A stretch of 64,000 nucleotides of DNA from Rhodococcus sp. B7740 (GCF_000954115.1 NZ_CP010797.1:3224001-3288000); one strand, 5' to 3'; shown: positions 35,000 through 44,687, counted from the stretch's first letter. Notes: generated by a model not told the origin, from the sequence alone. A program made the numbers and translations.

Positions 35000-35623
35000 G
35001 TGGACGCCGCAGACTGGGATCGCAAGTACGAAGGCCGAGAACTCGTGTACGGCGAGGCACCGAACGCAACGCTGGTGGAAGTCGCGACGACGCTGAAACG
35101 TGGTCGGGCACTCGATCTCGCGTCCGGTCAGGGCCGAAACGCCATCTGGTTGGCTACCCGCGGCTGGACCGTCGACGCCGTCGACTTCTCCTCGACGGCA
35201 CTGGACAGGGCCAGCCGTGTCGCCGCCTCGGCACCTCGGTCGGTGCGCGAGCGCCTGACCTGGGTGCACGCCGATGTGACGCAATTGTCAACCGAACCGA
35301 ACTATGACCTGGTTCTCATGTTGTACCTCCACTTGCCCTCGGAGGCACGTCGCACGGCCGTGTCCGCCGCAATTTCGGCGCTGAAACCTGATGGAATCCT
35401 CATGATTCTCGGGCACCACACCGACAACATCGAGACCGGCACCGGTGGACCACAGGAATCCGAAATCCTCTACACACCTGAGGATTTGACGGCGGACATC
35501 GACTCGCGATTGACCATCGTCACTGCCGAGAACCGCTACCGCGACGTGAGCGAGGGCACAGCCGTGGACGCACTGCTACTGGCGAGTAGGTCTCCCCTTG
35601 GCAGCACAGCGGATCGGGGGTAA
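35000..35623 (+). CDS. Class I SAM-dependent methyltransferase
   Basis: A 207-residue protein with the TehB/thiopurine-like opening 'WDRKYEGRELVYGEAPN', SAM motif I 'ALDLASGQGRNAIWLA' and motif II 'YDLVLMLYLHL'. GTG 35000 is the start that fits the family N-terminus; the open frame before it lies in the DUF4185 gene. The substrate is unknown. It is the last gene before the fadE5 promoter. Confidence 0.85.
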   Translation: MDAADWDRKYEGRELVYGEAPNATLVEVATTLKRGRALDLASGQGRNAIWLATRGWTVDAVDFSSTALDRASRVAASAPRSVRERLTWVHADVTQLSTEPNYDLVLMLYLHLPSEARRTAVSAAISALKPDGILMILGHHTDNIETGTGGPQESEILYTPEDLTADIDSRLTIVTAENRYRDVSEGTAVDALLLASRSPLGSTADRG

Positions 35624-35649
35624 CATCCCCTATGTTACCGACGAGTAGC
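35619..35649. promoter_or_regulatory. Inverted repeat and operator-like string in the fadE5 promoter
   Basis: GGTAACAT (35619-35626) and ATGTTACC (35632-35639) are perfect 8-bp arms with a 5-base spacer. Overlapping on the right is TTACCGACGAGTAG (35635-35648), which matches the core TTACT-N4-AGTAA of the sites at 50146-50161 and 53140-53155 at most positions. Both lie 55-85 bases before the fadE5 start. Confidence 0.5.
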
Positions 35650-35702
35650 TAACTTGGGCGGTACTTACGAGACCGCACCACCGACTGGAGAGCGAACGAG
35701 CA

Positions 35703-37538
35703 ATGGGCCATTACAAGAGCAACCTTCGGGACCTCGAGTTCAACCTCTTCGAGCTCTTCGGACTCGACGAGACCCTCGAAGGCGACAACTTCGGCGACAT
35801 GGACGGCGAGGTTGCCCGCGACATGCTGCGCGAGGTCGTTCGCCTGGCCGAGGGACCGCTGGCCGAGTCCTTCGCGGACGCCGACCGCAACCCGCCCGTG
35901 TTCGACCCCGAAACCCACAGCCTGAAGCTGCCCGACTCCTTCAAGAAGTCGTTCAAGGCGCTCTACGACGGTGAGTGGTGGCGTGTCGGCCTCGACGAAG
36001 AAGTCGGCGGCATGGCAGCCCCTCGCAACCTCCTGTGGGGCATCAACGAGATGCTTCTCGGCTCGCAGCCCGCAGCATTCATGTACTCCGCAGGCCCCGG
36101 CTTCGCGAACATCCTGTTTCACAACGGAACCGATGAGCAGAAGGAATGGGCCAAGGTCATCGTCGAGCGCGGCTGGGGTGCCACCATGGTGCTCACCGAG
36201 CCCGACGCCGGATCCGACGTCGGCGCAGGCCGCACCAAGGCCATCAAGCAGGACGACGGCTCGTGGCACATCGAAGGCGTCAAGCGCTTCATCACCTCGG
36301 CTGTCTCCGACGACCTGTTCGAGAACATCTTCCACCTCGTACTCGCGCGTCCCGAGGGTGCCGGACCGGGCACCAAGGGCCTGAGCCTGTTCTTCGTACC
36401 GTCCATCCTCTTCGACTTCGAGAAGGGCGAACTGGGCGAGCGCAACGGCGCATTCGTCACCGGCGTCGAGCACAAGATGGGCCTCAAGGCCTCCGCCACC
36501 TGTGAGCTCACCTTCGGTGGCCATGGCGTCCCCGCCAAGGGCTGGCTCGTCGGCGAGGTCCACAAGGGCATCGCGCAGATGTTCGACGTCATCGAGCACG
36601 CTCGAATGATGGTCGGCACCAAGGCAATCGGCACTCTCTCCACCGGCTACCTCAACGCACTCGAGTACGCCAAGGAGCGCGTCCAGGGCGCTGACCTGAC
36701 GCAGATGACCGACAAGACCGCCCCTCGCGTCACCATCACCCACCACCCCGACGTGCGTCGCAGCCTCATGATGCAGAAGGCGTACTCGGAGGGCCTGCGC
36801 GCGGTATACCTCTACACCGCCGCACACCAGGATCCGATCACCGCCAAGCAGGTCTCGGACGCAGACACCGACATCGCGTACCGCGTCAACGACCTCCTGC
36901 TGCCCATCGTCAAGGGCGTCGGCTCCGAAATCGCCTACCAGGTACTCGCGGAGTCCCTGCAGACCCTGGGCGGCTCCGGCTTCCTCCAGGACTACCCGCT
37001 CGAGCAGTACATCCGCGACGCCAAGATCGACTCGCTGTACGAGGGAACCACCGCCATCCAGGCGCAGGACTTCTTCTTCCGCAAGATCGCCCGCGACCGC
37101 GGCGTGGCGCTGGCTCACGTTGCCGGACAGATCAAGTCGTTCATCGACAGCGAAGCAGGCAACGGCCGACTCAAGGCCGAGCGCGCACTGCTCGCCACCG
37201 CACTCGAAGACGTGCAGGCCATCGTCACCTCGATGACCCAGCACCTCATGGGCGCACAGGACCAGCCCACCGAGCTGTACAAGGTCGGCCTGGCATCGGT
37301 GCGCTTCCTCATGGGCTTCGGTGACCTGCTCATCGGCTGGCTGCTGCTGCGTCAGTCCGAAATCGCCATCGCCGCACTCGACAACGGTGCAGAGGGCAAG
37401 GACAAGGCGTTCTACGAAGGCAAGGTCGCCGTGGCCTCGTTCTTCGCCAAGAACATCCTCCCGCAGCTCACCTCCACCCGAGCAATCCTCACCAACATCG
37501 ACAACGACATCATGGAACTCGACGAAGCAGCATTCTGA
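35703..37538 (+). CDS. fadE5: Acyl-CoA dehydrogenase, FadE5-like
   Basis: A 611-residue acyl-CoA dehydrogenase, the same length as M. tuberculosis FadE5 (Rv0244c). It has '[15 protein letters not shown]', '[12 protein letters not shown]' and the C-terminal '[24 protein letters not shown]' segments, and an extra C-terminal helical domain typical of this long branch. It oxidises acyl-CoA to trans-2-enoyl-CoA with FAD in beta-oxidation. ATG 35703 follows the GAGAGCGAACGAG stretch. It is monocistronic, with a hairpin at 37554-37585. A shared operator core with fadA2/fabG4 suggests a joint regulon. Confidence 0.93.
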   Translation: MGHYKSNLRDLEFNLFELFGLDETLEGDNFGDMDGEVARDMLREVVRLAEGPLAESFADADRNPPVFDPETHSLKLPDSFKKSFKALYDGEWWRVGLDEEVGGMAAPRNLLWGINEMLLGSQPAAFMYSAGPGFANILFHNGTDEQKEWAKVIVERGWGATMVLTEPDAGSDVGAGRTKAIKQDDGSWHIEGVKRFITSAVSDDLFENIFHLVLARPEGAGPGTKGLSLFFVPSILFDFEKGELGERNGAFVTGVEHKMGLKASATCELTFGGHGVPAKGWLVGEVHKGIAQMFDVIEHARMMVGTKAIGTLSTGYLNALEYAKERVQGADLTQMTDKTAPRVTITHHPDVRRSLMMQKAYSEGLRAVYLYTAAHQDPITAKQVSDADTDIAYRVNDLLLPIVKGVGSEIAYQVLAESLQTLGGSGFLQDYPLEQYIRDAKIDSLYEGTTAIQAQDFFFRKIARDRGVALAHVAGQIKSFIDSEAGNGRLKAERALLATALEDVQAIVTSMTQHLMGAQDQPTELYKVGLASVRFLMGFGDLLIGWLLLRQSEIAIAALDNGAEGKDKAFYEGKVAVASFFAKNILPQLTSTRAILTNIDNDIMELDEAAF

Positions 37539-37553
37539 TTCCCTGACATCGTC

Positions 37554-37585
37554 AACGGCCGCACCTGTTCTCGGGTGCGGCCGTT
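37554..37585 (+). terminator. Hairpin after fadE5
   Basis: A perfect 12-bp stem (AACGGCCGCACC at 37554-37565 with its complement at 37574-37585) encloses an 8-base loop, 16 bases after the stop of fadE5. Confidence 0.85.
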
Positions 37586-37610
37586 GCCATGTGATGGGGA
37601 TGGTGGGGTG

Positions 37611-37853
37611 GGGTCCGGCTGCCGCAAACGCGCGCGCATTTGTCAGGGTTGCGGAGTTGCGGGTCCCAGCTGGCGCAAACGCGCGCGCGTTCGTCCGGGT
37701 TGCGGAGTTACGGGTCCCGGCTGCCGCAAACTCGCGCGCATTCGTCCGGGTTGCGCAGTTGCGGGTCCCGGTTGCCGCAAATGCGCGCGCATTTGCTGAA
37801 GTGGCGGAGTTACGGGTCCCAGCTGCCGCAAACGCGCGCGCCTTCGTCAGATG
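37611..37853. repeat. 51-bp tandem repeat, about 4.8 copies
   Basis: Units start with GGGTCC at 37611 (50 bp), 37661 (51), 37712 (51), 37763 (51) and 37814 (partial, about 40). Each contains a GCCGCAAACGCGCGCGCAT-like core and GGTTGCGGAGTT. Units differ at a few positions. They fill most of the 336-base gap 37539-37874 after fadE5. A 51-base period keeps frame, so several six-frame readings are open, but no start with a ribosome site is apparent. Confidence 0.9.
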
Positions 37854-37874
37854 CACGCGAATTCTGCAGGATCC

Positions 37875-38861
37875 TCAGGCAATTTCGCGCGCGTTCAGCA
37901 AACGCGCGCGCGTTTGCTGGCCAGGCGGCGTACTCCGCACGCTCCCTCGCGGTGGCGGCTGGGCAGCAGCCCGCTCCACGGCTCGAGCTACACGTGCCAC
38001 CACCTCCGCCGGATTCGCCAGGTCTGCCCAGGTCCAACGCACCACGGGATAGCCGAGATCGCGTACGGCGTCCTCCCGCACTTTCTCCCTGAACACCACG
38101 TCGCCGGGGTTCTCATCCTCCCGTAGGTACTTGGTGTACTTGGCTTTACCATCGAATTCGCACACAACAACGCCATTGACCAGCCAGTCGATTCGCGCCA
38201 GCGCCCGCCCATCCGGATCCAGGATCTCCACCTGCGACTCCACAGAGAATCCGTTCTCGCGCAGCATGATTCGGCTCTGAGACTCGCCAGGGTTTTCGCT
38301 TCGCCCGTCCATGAGAGAGACGGCTCGCCGCGCCTGCGCCACACCTTTCCAGCCCCGAGCACGCTGCAACTCCGCGTCGAGCTCCTGTGGATCGCAGCGC
38401 TTCAGAGCCGCGTCACCGGCAATCACCGCCGACACAAGGGGCTCGGTACGAGCAAGGTCGACAACCGTCCGCGCCAGCGAGGTCACGGAAATTCCGTCGA
38501 CGGTCGCGTACGGCACCCACGGCGCACAGTGCACGATCACCGCTGCGTTCGCGCGACCTCCGCCGCGGCGATGTCGAGTGACGTGCACCTTGTCGAATCC
38601 CCCTGCGGGTAAGGGTAATTCGTACAGCAGTGCCGCAGATCGATGACTGACGGCGCTGTCCTCGGCAATTGTCGGAAGTACGGCGTCGATCAACAGCCGA
38701 TGCCGTCCCTGCTCCGAGAGGCCGGCAAGCCTGGACGACGGAACGTAGACGCCGTTCACCAGACGCTCCCAGCCCCCGCGTTCGTACAGCGCCCGCAACT
38801 CGTGATCGGCGTGGCCGTCGGCGAGCGCCTCCGAGCGTCGCACCATTCGGTGATCCTTCAT
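37875..38861 (-). CDS. AbiEi-like wHTH plus nuclease-like (DUF559-type) protein
   Basis: A 328-residue protein. The N-terminal part ('ELRALYERGGWERLVNGVYVP', about 20-45) resembles the AbiEi-type antitoxin winged helix. The C-terminal part (about 195-300) has a Vsr/DUF559-like core: 'IDWLVNGVVVCEFDGKAKY' and 'FREKVREDAVRDLGYPVVRW', with the acidic and Lys residues of PD-(D/E)XK-type folds. No AbiEii toxin gene is adjacent. The last ~15 codons are encoded by a CG-repeat palindrome. ATG 38861 is used; ATG 38846 is possible. The far longer frame to 39101 reads through palindromic repeats and is rejected. Confidence 0.7.
   Translation of the reverse strand: MKDHRMVRRSEALADGHADHELRALYERGGWERLVNGVYVPSSRLAGLSEQGRHRLLIDAVLPTIAEDSAVSHRSAALLYELPLPAGGFDKVHVTRHRRGGGRANAAVIVHCAPWVPYATVDGISVTSLARTVVDLARTEPLVSAVIAGDAALKRCDPQELDAELQRARGWKGVAQARRAVSLMDGRSENPGESQSRIMLRENGFSVESQVEILDPDGRALARIDWLVNGVVVCEFDGKAKYTKYLREDENPGDVVFREKVREDAVRDLGYPVVRWTWADLANPAEVVARVARAVERAAAQPPPRGSVRSTPPGQQTRARLLNAREIA
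37896..37919. repeat. Perfect CG-core palindrome inside the 3' end of the AbiEi-like gene
   Basis: A 24-bp perfect palindrome whose central 18 bases are CAAACGCGCGCGCGTTTG. It encodes part of the C-terminus of the minus-strand protein. Identical 18-base cores lie at 38981-38998 and 39139-39156. Confidence 0.9.
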
Positions 38862-38978
38862 TCTGCGAGTTTCGACTACGCGCGCGACGTCTCGAGAAGA
38901 AAAGTAGCCACCTGTGCACAACTCAGGACCTGTGGATGAATACAGGTACGGGGGTACCAGTTCTTCCACCGTTCGTTG

Positions 38979-39000
38979 CGCAAACGCGCGCGCGTTTGCG
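38979..39000. repeat. CG-core palindrome, copy 2
   Basis: A 22-bp perfect palindrome containing CAAACGCGCGCGCGTTTG at 38981-38998, upstream of the AbiEi-like gene. Confidence 0.9.
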
Positions 39001-39138
39001 AAATCCCGAGGCGAACAGGTACCCAACCCAGGGCCAGCAAGGCCGAACCAGCGAGGCCGAGCAGGGACAAACGCGCGCGCAGTCGTCAAATGCGCGCACA
39101 ATAGCCCCCGATCAGGCCACCAGTTCGCGCGCGCTCGA

Positions 39139-39156
39139 CAAACGCGCGCGCGTTTG
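39139..39156. repeat. CG-core palindrome, copy 3
   Basis: An 18-bp perfect palindrome CAAACGCGCGCGCGTTTG, 57 bases beyond the stop of the flavin reductase gene. Confidence 0.9.
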
Positions 39157-39213
39157 CGAATTGCAGGGGCGAGAACAGCGAGGCCGAACCCCCGGGCCGA
39201 GAGAAACGAAGGA

Positions 39214-39855
<642 letters not shown>

Positions 39856-42150
39856 TCACTCGTCTTCGTCCGGTTCCGGAGCGGGGTCCGCTGCGGGTGC
39901 CGGAGCGGGGTCCGGGCGATCGGGCTGAACGCACCGCACGATGGGGATCGGGTCGTACTTCACCGTTCTGGTGTTCCGTGAAATTTCCCTGCCCGACGCG
40001 GCATCGCTGATCACCCTGGTGTCGCTGGCGGTGAATCCCTGGCCCCCGCCGGAGGCGACGCAGCCTGCGCCTGCAGGCAATGTCACCGTATTCGGTGAGG
40101 TGAAATTGGTTCGCGAACCGGTGATCGATTCGACGTCGACCGTTTTCGTTCCCCACAGTCGGACGGTGACGCTGGACGAGTCGGCGAACGATTCGATGAC
40201 CACGCCGGTGTCGTTCGGGTTGGTGAACTTCAGGTCGATGGCACCTTCGAAGACCGTCGCTTCGCGCGCTTCGGGGTATCGGCTGATGTAGTAGCTGTGT
40301 TCGGTGTGATCGGTGTCTTCCATACCGGCGAAGTACGACGCATTGTAGAGCGTCGTCGCGAATTGGCTGATGCCGCCGCCGATTGCGCGATCGGGTCGAC
40401 CGTTGTCGATGATCCCCGACTCCACGAAACCCTGCGCGCTTCCTCGCGGACCGGTGTACCCGTTGAGCGAGAACGTCTCTTTCGGCTTCACGAGCGCACC
40501 GTTCACGATCTGCGCCGTCAGCCCGATATTGACGCCCGACGCGTACTCGAACCCGCCGGTGGTGTACTCGGCGATCACTTCTCGCACCCCGAGATTCTGA
40601 GCGGCCTCGGTGGTGAGAGCGGGTGGGGCCGGTTCGTAGATCGCCTCGGTGGTGCGCGGTCCGTCGGCGGACAGCAACGCGGGCAATTGCTCGAGAGTCT
40701 TGCGCCACTCGACCAGCTCGCCCATCTCTCCGGGAACGACGGTCGGGGCACCACCGGAGAAGGTGAACGACGCGTCCGTCGGCGGCGTCTCGGTGCGCAC
40801 GAGTTGCGGCGCGAGAATGCCTGTGGCGACGTCGGTGTCGTAGATCGGAGTCAGTCCGCCCTGGCCGTCAGGGTCGAAACGCAGCACTTCGCCCACACGA
40901 TCCGTCGGAAGGATCGCGTCGACATTCTGCCGGCCCGCTACGGTCACCGGTGCTTCGACCGCAGGAACGGCGATGTCGGCGAAGGCGCGATCCACGGCGT
41001 CCTGAGTCACCGTGACGGGTGTTGTTTCGTAGGCCGCTTCCGTTGCGCCCGAGGCCCATTCGGCCTGCAGGTTTCGACGCGTGCCGTCGGCGTCGAGCAC
41101 CCGGCCGGACAGCGGCGCGACGGCAATCGGTGTGCTGCCGTCGAACACGACGTCGCCCTCGACGGGATCTCGGTCGGTCTCGACGCGCAGTCCGTCGACG
41201 GCAGCGGTGAGCGCTTGCTCGTCCGTGGTCGACACGACGCCGATCTCGCGGCTGCCGAACAACGACGTCAGCCGAGTGATCGGATTGATCGGCTGCGATC
41301 CGGCTCGGTCGAGCGTCGCGTTCCAGTCCACACCGAGGCCGGCGGCGGCCGGGAGTATCTCGACCTGTCGATCGCCGACGTCGACCGACACAGGCTGCTC
41401 GGCGCGCGCACCCAGCTCCGAGCGCAACAGGGCTTCGGCGTCGGGGTGACTCTTGCCGCCGACCTCGATCCCGGCGACGGTGACGCCGCGGGGCACTCGG
41501 TCGCTGGAGGTGATCCAATCCGCCGCGTACAGCAGCGTGAGAACGGCGACCACCGCGCCGGTCCCGATCGCGATCTTCCGCCACGGCGGCACGAATCCGG
41601 ACCCGTCGGCGGCCTGCGGCGAGCCGTCCTCCGGCGGAATCACAGGTGGTCCGGCCGGCGACTCCGATTCGGGAGAAACAACGGTCTCGGGAGGAGCACC
41701 AGCTTCTGCAGCAGCAAGAGGCTGCGCAGGAACGACGGGCTGCGCGACGGTCGGCGATTCGTCGGCTGCGGGCGGCGGTTGCGGGGCCGGGATCTGGTCG
41801 GGCGCGGCGTCCCCGGGAACGACGTCGTCGGCTTCGGTGGACTCGGCCTCGTCGACGACCGGATCTGCGGCCACTGTGTCTGCATCGACCGACCCTGCAT
41901 CGACCGAACCTGGATCGACGGACTCAGCATCGACGGACTCGGCATCAGCCGACGCGGCATCGTCCGACCCCGGATCGACGACATCGGATGTCGCGTCGGA
42001 AGGCTGCTCCGCCTCGGAGGAATGCTTCGGACCGTCGGTCTCGTCGCGGATCGCACCGAAGACCTCGGTGGGAGCGTCGTACGGCGGTACGTCGGGTTTC
42101 GGTTCGGCACCGTTGGGCGCGTCACCCGACCTACTGTTGCCCTCGCTCAC
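39856..42150 (-). CDS. VanW-family protein with acidic cytoplasmic N-terminus
   Basis: A 764-residue protein with four parts: a long acidic Asp/Glu/Ser/Pro-rich N-terminal region (1-195), one membrane helix (about 200-220), a putative peptidoglycan-binding_4 region (about 225-490) and a C-terminal VanW domain (about 520-700; 'RGSAQGFVESGIIDNGRPDRAIGGGISQFATTLYNASYFAG'). It should be anchored with the VanW domain outside; a role in cell-wall handling is inferred. GTG 42150 has GGAAGGG six bases upstream and is preferred over the GTG at 42171. Long frames on the opposite strand are artefacts of the biased N-terminal region. Confidence 0.85.
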   Translation of the reverse strand: MSEGNSRSGDAPNGAEPKPDVPPYDAPTEVFGAIRDETDGPKHSSEAEQPSDATSDVVDPGSDDAASADAESVDAESVDPGSVDAGSVDADTVAADPVVDEAESTEADDVVPGDAAPDQIPAPQPPPAADESPTVAQPVVPAQPLAAAEAGAPPETVVSPESESPAGPPVIPPEDGSPQAADGSGFVPPWRKIAIGTGAVVAVLTLLYAADWITSSDRVPRGVTVAGIEVGGKSHPDAEALLRSELGARAEQPVSVDVGDRQVEILPAAAGLGVDWNATLDRAGSQPINPITRLTSLFGSREIGVVSTTDEQALTAAVDGLRVETDRDPVEGDVVFDGSTPIAVAPLSGRVLDADGTRRNLQAEWASGATEAAYETTPVTVTQDAVDRAFADIAVPAVEAPVTVAGRQNVDAILPTDRVGEVLRFDPDGQGGLTPIYDTDVATGILAPQLVRTETPPTDASFTFSGGAPTVVPGEMGELVEWRKTLEQLPALLSADGPRTTEAIYEPAPPALTTEAAQNLGVREVIAEYTTGGFEYASGVNIGLTAQIVNGALVKPKETFSLNGYTGPRGSAQGFVESGIIDNGRPDRAIGGGISQFATTLYNASYFAGMEDTDHTEHSYYISRYPEAREATVFEGAIDLKFTNPNDTGVVIESFADSSSVTVRLWGTKTVDVESITGSRTNFTSPNTVTLPAGAGCVASGGGQGFTASDTRVISDAASGREISRNTRTVKYDPIPIVRCVQPDRPDPAPAPAADPAPEPDEDE

Positions 42151-42280
42151 GTTCGACCCTTCCAGGACCACCGTTGGTTGTGTTCCGCCCTTCTGCCCGG
42201 CGTACCCCTCGCACGAGCTTACGCAAACCGAACGGTGCCGCTCACTTCGGAGACCATCGGCACAGAGACGAGTAAAGGCC

Positions 42281-42319
42281 CCGTGCTGCTGCCGGGTCGG
42301 GGGTCAGGCAGCAGCACGG
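42281..42319 (-). terminator. Hairpin after the PucR gene
   Basis: A perfect 13-bp stem (CCGTGCTGCTGCC at 42281-42293 with 42307-42319) encloses 13 bases. It lies 60 bases beyond the stop of the PucR gene (42380) and 130 bases before the VanW start, within the 229-base gap, and fits a terminator. Confidence 0.75.
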
Positions 42320-42379
42320 AGCCACTGGGAATATAGGCCCACTGCGGCACGCTGTTACAACGACCGCGAAATTGTCTCG

Positions 42380-43630
42380 TCATTTCATTCGGTTGAATGA
42401 TCCAGGGGTCGTCGAGCTGTCCCCTTGCCCGACGGCTCGGGCCCAATGTCCGGTTCTGACCAGCGCGAGAGTGAGGAGAAGCCGATCTCGCGGATCGGTC
42501 AGATCCTGCCCGGTCAACTCCTCGATTCGGTGGACCCGGTAGATCACGGTGTTGCGGTGGCAGTAGAGCGCCTTGGCGGCGTTGGTGGGCGAGCCGTCCG
42601 ACGCGAGCATGTGCGCCAGGGTGTCGAGCAGCGTTCCTCGGTGCGGCTCCGGGTGCGTCCACAGCTTTCCCAGAGCATGGCGGACCAGCAATTCCGACGA
42701 TCGATCGTCGGCCGCCATGATCACGCGGGGCAGTCGGTCCGTCGCCAACGCCACGCCACTGTCTTCGGTGATGGTCTCCGCCGTCAATGCCGCGAGGCGA
42801 TACGCCGCAGCGAACGACGACAGGCCCTCCGGCGAATGCGCGACCCCCACGGGCCCGACGGCCCGAGCAGCGAGTGCGTCGACGACGGAGTGCCACGATC
42901 CCGTTCCGAGTGCGACGAGCGCGAACTGGTGGCCGTCCCTGGTGTTCCAATGCGAGACCGCACCGATCTGATCCATCGCGTCTTCCGGTGCCGGGAGCGG
43001 CGGCGACCCTTGATCGTCGAGCGGACCGACGACACACGCGATTTGCTGCGATGCCGAAAGACCAAGGGTGGCACGCGCTTCCATGACGAACGCTGGATCA
43101 CCGCCCCGCCCCGATCGAAGGCCGTCGAGTATCACCAGCACGTTGGCGAGATCGCGCTGCTGCATCCGGGCGCTTTCCTGCCGGTATGCCTCGACGAGTG
43201 TTTCGTACTGGCTGTCGAGCGCGCGCCACAGCTGTTGCCCGGCCACGAGCAGCAGATGCTCGTCGATGCTGGTTCGGCACTGCTCGCGCTCGAGCATCAG
43301 CTCCTCCCACAGCGTCCGACTCCCCAGCGTGTACGCCTTGAGCACCAACTCCATCGGAATCCCCTGGCGCGCACGCTCTCTGCCGGTACGGCGCCATACC
43401 TCGCGCGCGTTGTCACCCGCGGCGGTCAGCCCCGACAGGGTGCGGAGCCCCTGATTGATGTGCTCGCGCGTGCTGCGACGAATCTCGCCCGCGATGTCCG
43501 GAGTGGAACTGGCCAGGTAGCCGGGTTCCTGCTCGATCAATGCGAGCGTGATGGAGTCCGCGATCGAATCCGCCCGTGACGTCAGGGCTGCCCACGCACG
43601 GCGAATCTGCTCCTGGTCTGCGTCCGTCAC
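42380..43630 (-). CDS. PucR-family transcriptional regulator
   Basis: About 416 residues. An N-terminal RsbRD-like helical region ('QIRRAWAALTSRADSIADSI...') precedes a weak GGDEF-like segment and the C-terminal PucR helix-turn-helix ('ALYCHRNTVIYRVHRIEELTG', about 360-380). It is divergent from an ABC importer operon of branched-chain-amino-acid type and probably controls it. The start is uncertain: GTG 43630 fits the domain boundary, but its GGGGAG is only two bases away, and GTGs further upstream (e.g. 43684) remain possible. It is a paralogue of the regulator at 21620-22807. Confidence 0.8.
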   Translation of the reverse strand: MTDADQEQIRRAWAALTSRADSIADSITLALIEQEPGYLASSTPDIAGEIRRSTREHINQGLRTLSGLTAAGDNAREVWRRTGRERARQGIPMELVLKAYTLGSRTLWEELMLEREQCRTSIDEHLLLVAGQQLWRALDSQYETLVEAYRQESARMQQRDLANVLVILDGLRSGRGGDPAFVMEARATLGLSASQQIACVVGPLDDQGSPPLPAPEDAMDQIGAVSHWNTRDGHQFALVALGTGSWHSVVDALAARAVGPVGVAHSPEGLSSFAAAYRLAALTAETITEDSGVALATDRLPRVIMAADDRSSELLVRHALGKLWTHPEPHRGTLLDTLAHMLASDGSPTNAAKALYCHRNTVIYRVHRIEELTGQDLTDPRDRLLLTLALVRTGHWARAVGQGDSSTTPGSFNRMK

Positions 43631-43783
43631 CGCTCCCCGGGCAGCCGAACGCGCGGATCCGCGTCGACCATCGGGAGCTCCCACCTGCACAGTTTTGCGC
43701 ACTGAGCCCACATCGCAGGTCGATTTGACCGTTACTGGTGCCCAGGGACCCAAACATTCTGTGCGCAGCGCCCATATCGCCCG

Positions 43784-43800
43784 TTGTGCGAAACGCACCA
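43784..43800. promoter_or_regulatory. Inverted repeat, candidate PucR operator
   Basis: TTGTGC (43784-43789) and GCACCA (43795-43800) flank GAAAC. The left arm is identical to that at 22852-22857 and the right arm differs by one base. It lies about 33 bases before the first gene of the ABC operon. Confidence 0.45.
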
Positions 43801-43832
43801 TAGTGAACGCAACAGATTGTGAGGTGGATCAC

Positions 43833-44687
43833 TTGAACTCTCTCGACACGTTGGACCCGGTCCTCACCATGACGGACATCGAAGTGTCGTTCGGCGGAAT
43901 CGTCGCGCTGTCCGGAGTCAGTCTCGAGGTGCGACCCGGCGAAGTCCTCGGCGTCATCGGACCCAACGGCGCAGGCAAGACGACGCTGTTCAACGTTGCG
44001 TGCGGACTCGTCCGACCGCAATCGGGAACACTCGGACGACACGGCGACACGCTGACACGACTACGACCCCACGACCTCCCCCGACTCGGTATGAGCCGAA
44101 CACTGCAGGGACTCGGACTGTTCGATCGGATGACGGTTCTCGACAACGTCATGGTCGGTGCAGATCGAACAGCGCACACCGGAATCCTCGCGGGCCTGCT
44201 CGGCCTGCCGTCGAGTGCATCCGACGATGCCGCGGTCCGCTCGACCGCAATGGCCACCCTCGAACGCCTGCGAATCGACGACTACGCGCACCGATTGCCA
44301 CCGAGCCTGCCGTACGCGGTGCGTAAACGCGTCGCACTGGCACGCGCCCTGGTGAGCGAACCGACACTGCTCCTGCTCGACGAACCCGCCTCGGGACTGT
44401 CCAGTGACGAGATGAGCGAACTCGGCGACGAGATCCGTGCGCTCGCAACGTCGACGGGTCGTTCCGGAGGCCCCACCCCTGCGGCATCCGCCGGCTCCGA
44501 ACCGGAAAGACCCGCAACATCGGTCATGCTCGTCGAGCATCACATGGATCTGGTCATGAGTGTGTGCGACCGGATCTACGTGCTCGATTTCGGCAAGGTG
44601 ATCGCTCAGGGAACGCCCGACGAGATTCGCGAGGATCCGGCCGTGCTCGCTGCTTATCTCGGAAACGAGGTGGCACATGAAGACTGA
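43833..44687 (+). CDS. Branched-chain-amino-acid-type ABC transporter ATPase (LivG-like)
   Basis: A 284-residue ATPase with Walker A 'GPNGAGKTTLFNVACG', Walker B 'LLLLDEPASGLS' and an H-loop 'MLVEHHMDLVMSVCDRIYVL'. The signature segment 'LPYAVRKRVALARAL' is divergent from LSGGQ, as is usual in LivG proteins. The start is set at TTG 43833, which follows GAGG by eight bases; ATG 43869 is an alternative. It powers the importer with the LivF-like partner, whose ATG overlaps its end by 11 bases. Urea, amides or branched-chain amino acids are possible substrates. Confidence 0.88.
   Translation: MNSLDTLDPVLTMTDIEVSFGGIVALSGVSLEVRPGEVLGVIGPNGAGKTTLFNVACGLVRPQSGTLGRHGDTLTRLRPHDLPRLGMSRTLQGLGLFDRMTVLDNVMVGADRTAHTGILAGLLGLPSSASDDAAVRSTAMATLERLRIDDYAHRLPPSLPYAVRKRVALARALVSEPTLLLLDEPASGLSSDEMSELGDEIRALATSTGRSGGPTPAASAGSEPERPATSVMLVEHHMDLVMSVCDRIYVLDFGKVIAQGTPDEIREDPAVLAAYLGNEVAHED

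Larger units (their letters stand above)
38862..39213. other. 352-bp intergenic region with CG-core palindromes
   Basis: No gene is supported between the AbiEi-like gene and the flavin reductase gene. The region holds two full palindromes with the core CAAACGCGCGCGCGTTTG (38981-38998, extended to 22 bp at 38979-39000; and 39139-39156) and two partial CG tracts near 39070-39100 and 39123-39135. It must contain the promoter of the AbiEi-like gene. Confidence 0.8.

Noticed and set aside
37611..37853. Possible CRISPR array
   Set aside because: The 51-bp units are near-identical along their whole length, with no unique spacers and no cas genes.
35649..37856. 735-codon minus-strand frame opposite fadE5
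   Set aside because: It is antisense to a strong, conserved gene; the length follows from codon bias. Its N-terminal part only translates the 51-bp repeats.
37640..38092. 150-codon plus-strand frame encoding a 17-residue repeat
   Set aside because: It reads through the tandem repeats into the AbiEi-like gene from the wrong strand, with no start context; kept only as a note in the repeat finding.
38862..39101. 80-codon N-terminal extension of the AbiEi-like protein
   Set aside because: It translates the CG-core palindromes; the family-like sequence begins at ATG 38861.
40297..42336. 679-codon plus-strand frame opposite the VanW gene
   Set aside because: It mirrors the biased acidic N-terminal region and VanW domain; no domain or ribosome site is seen.
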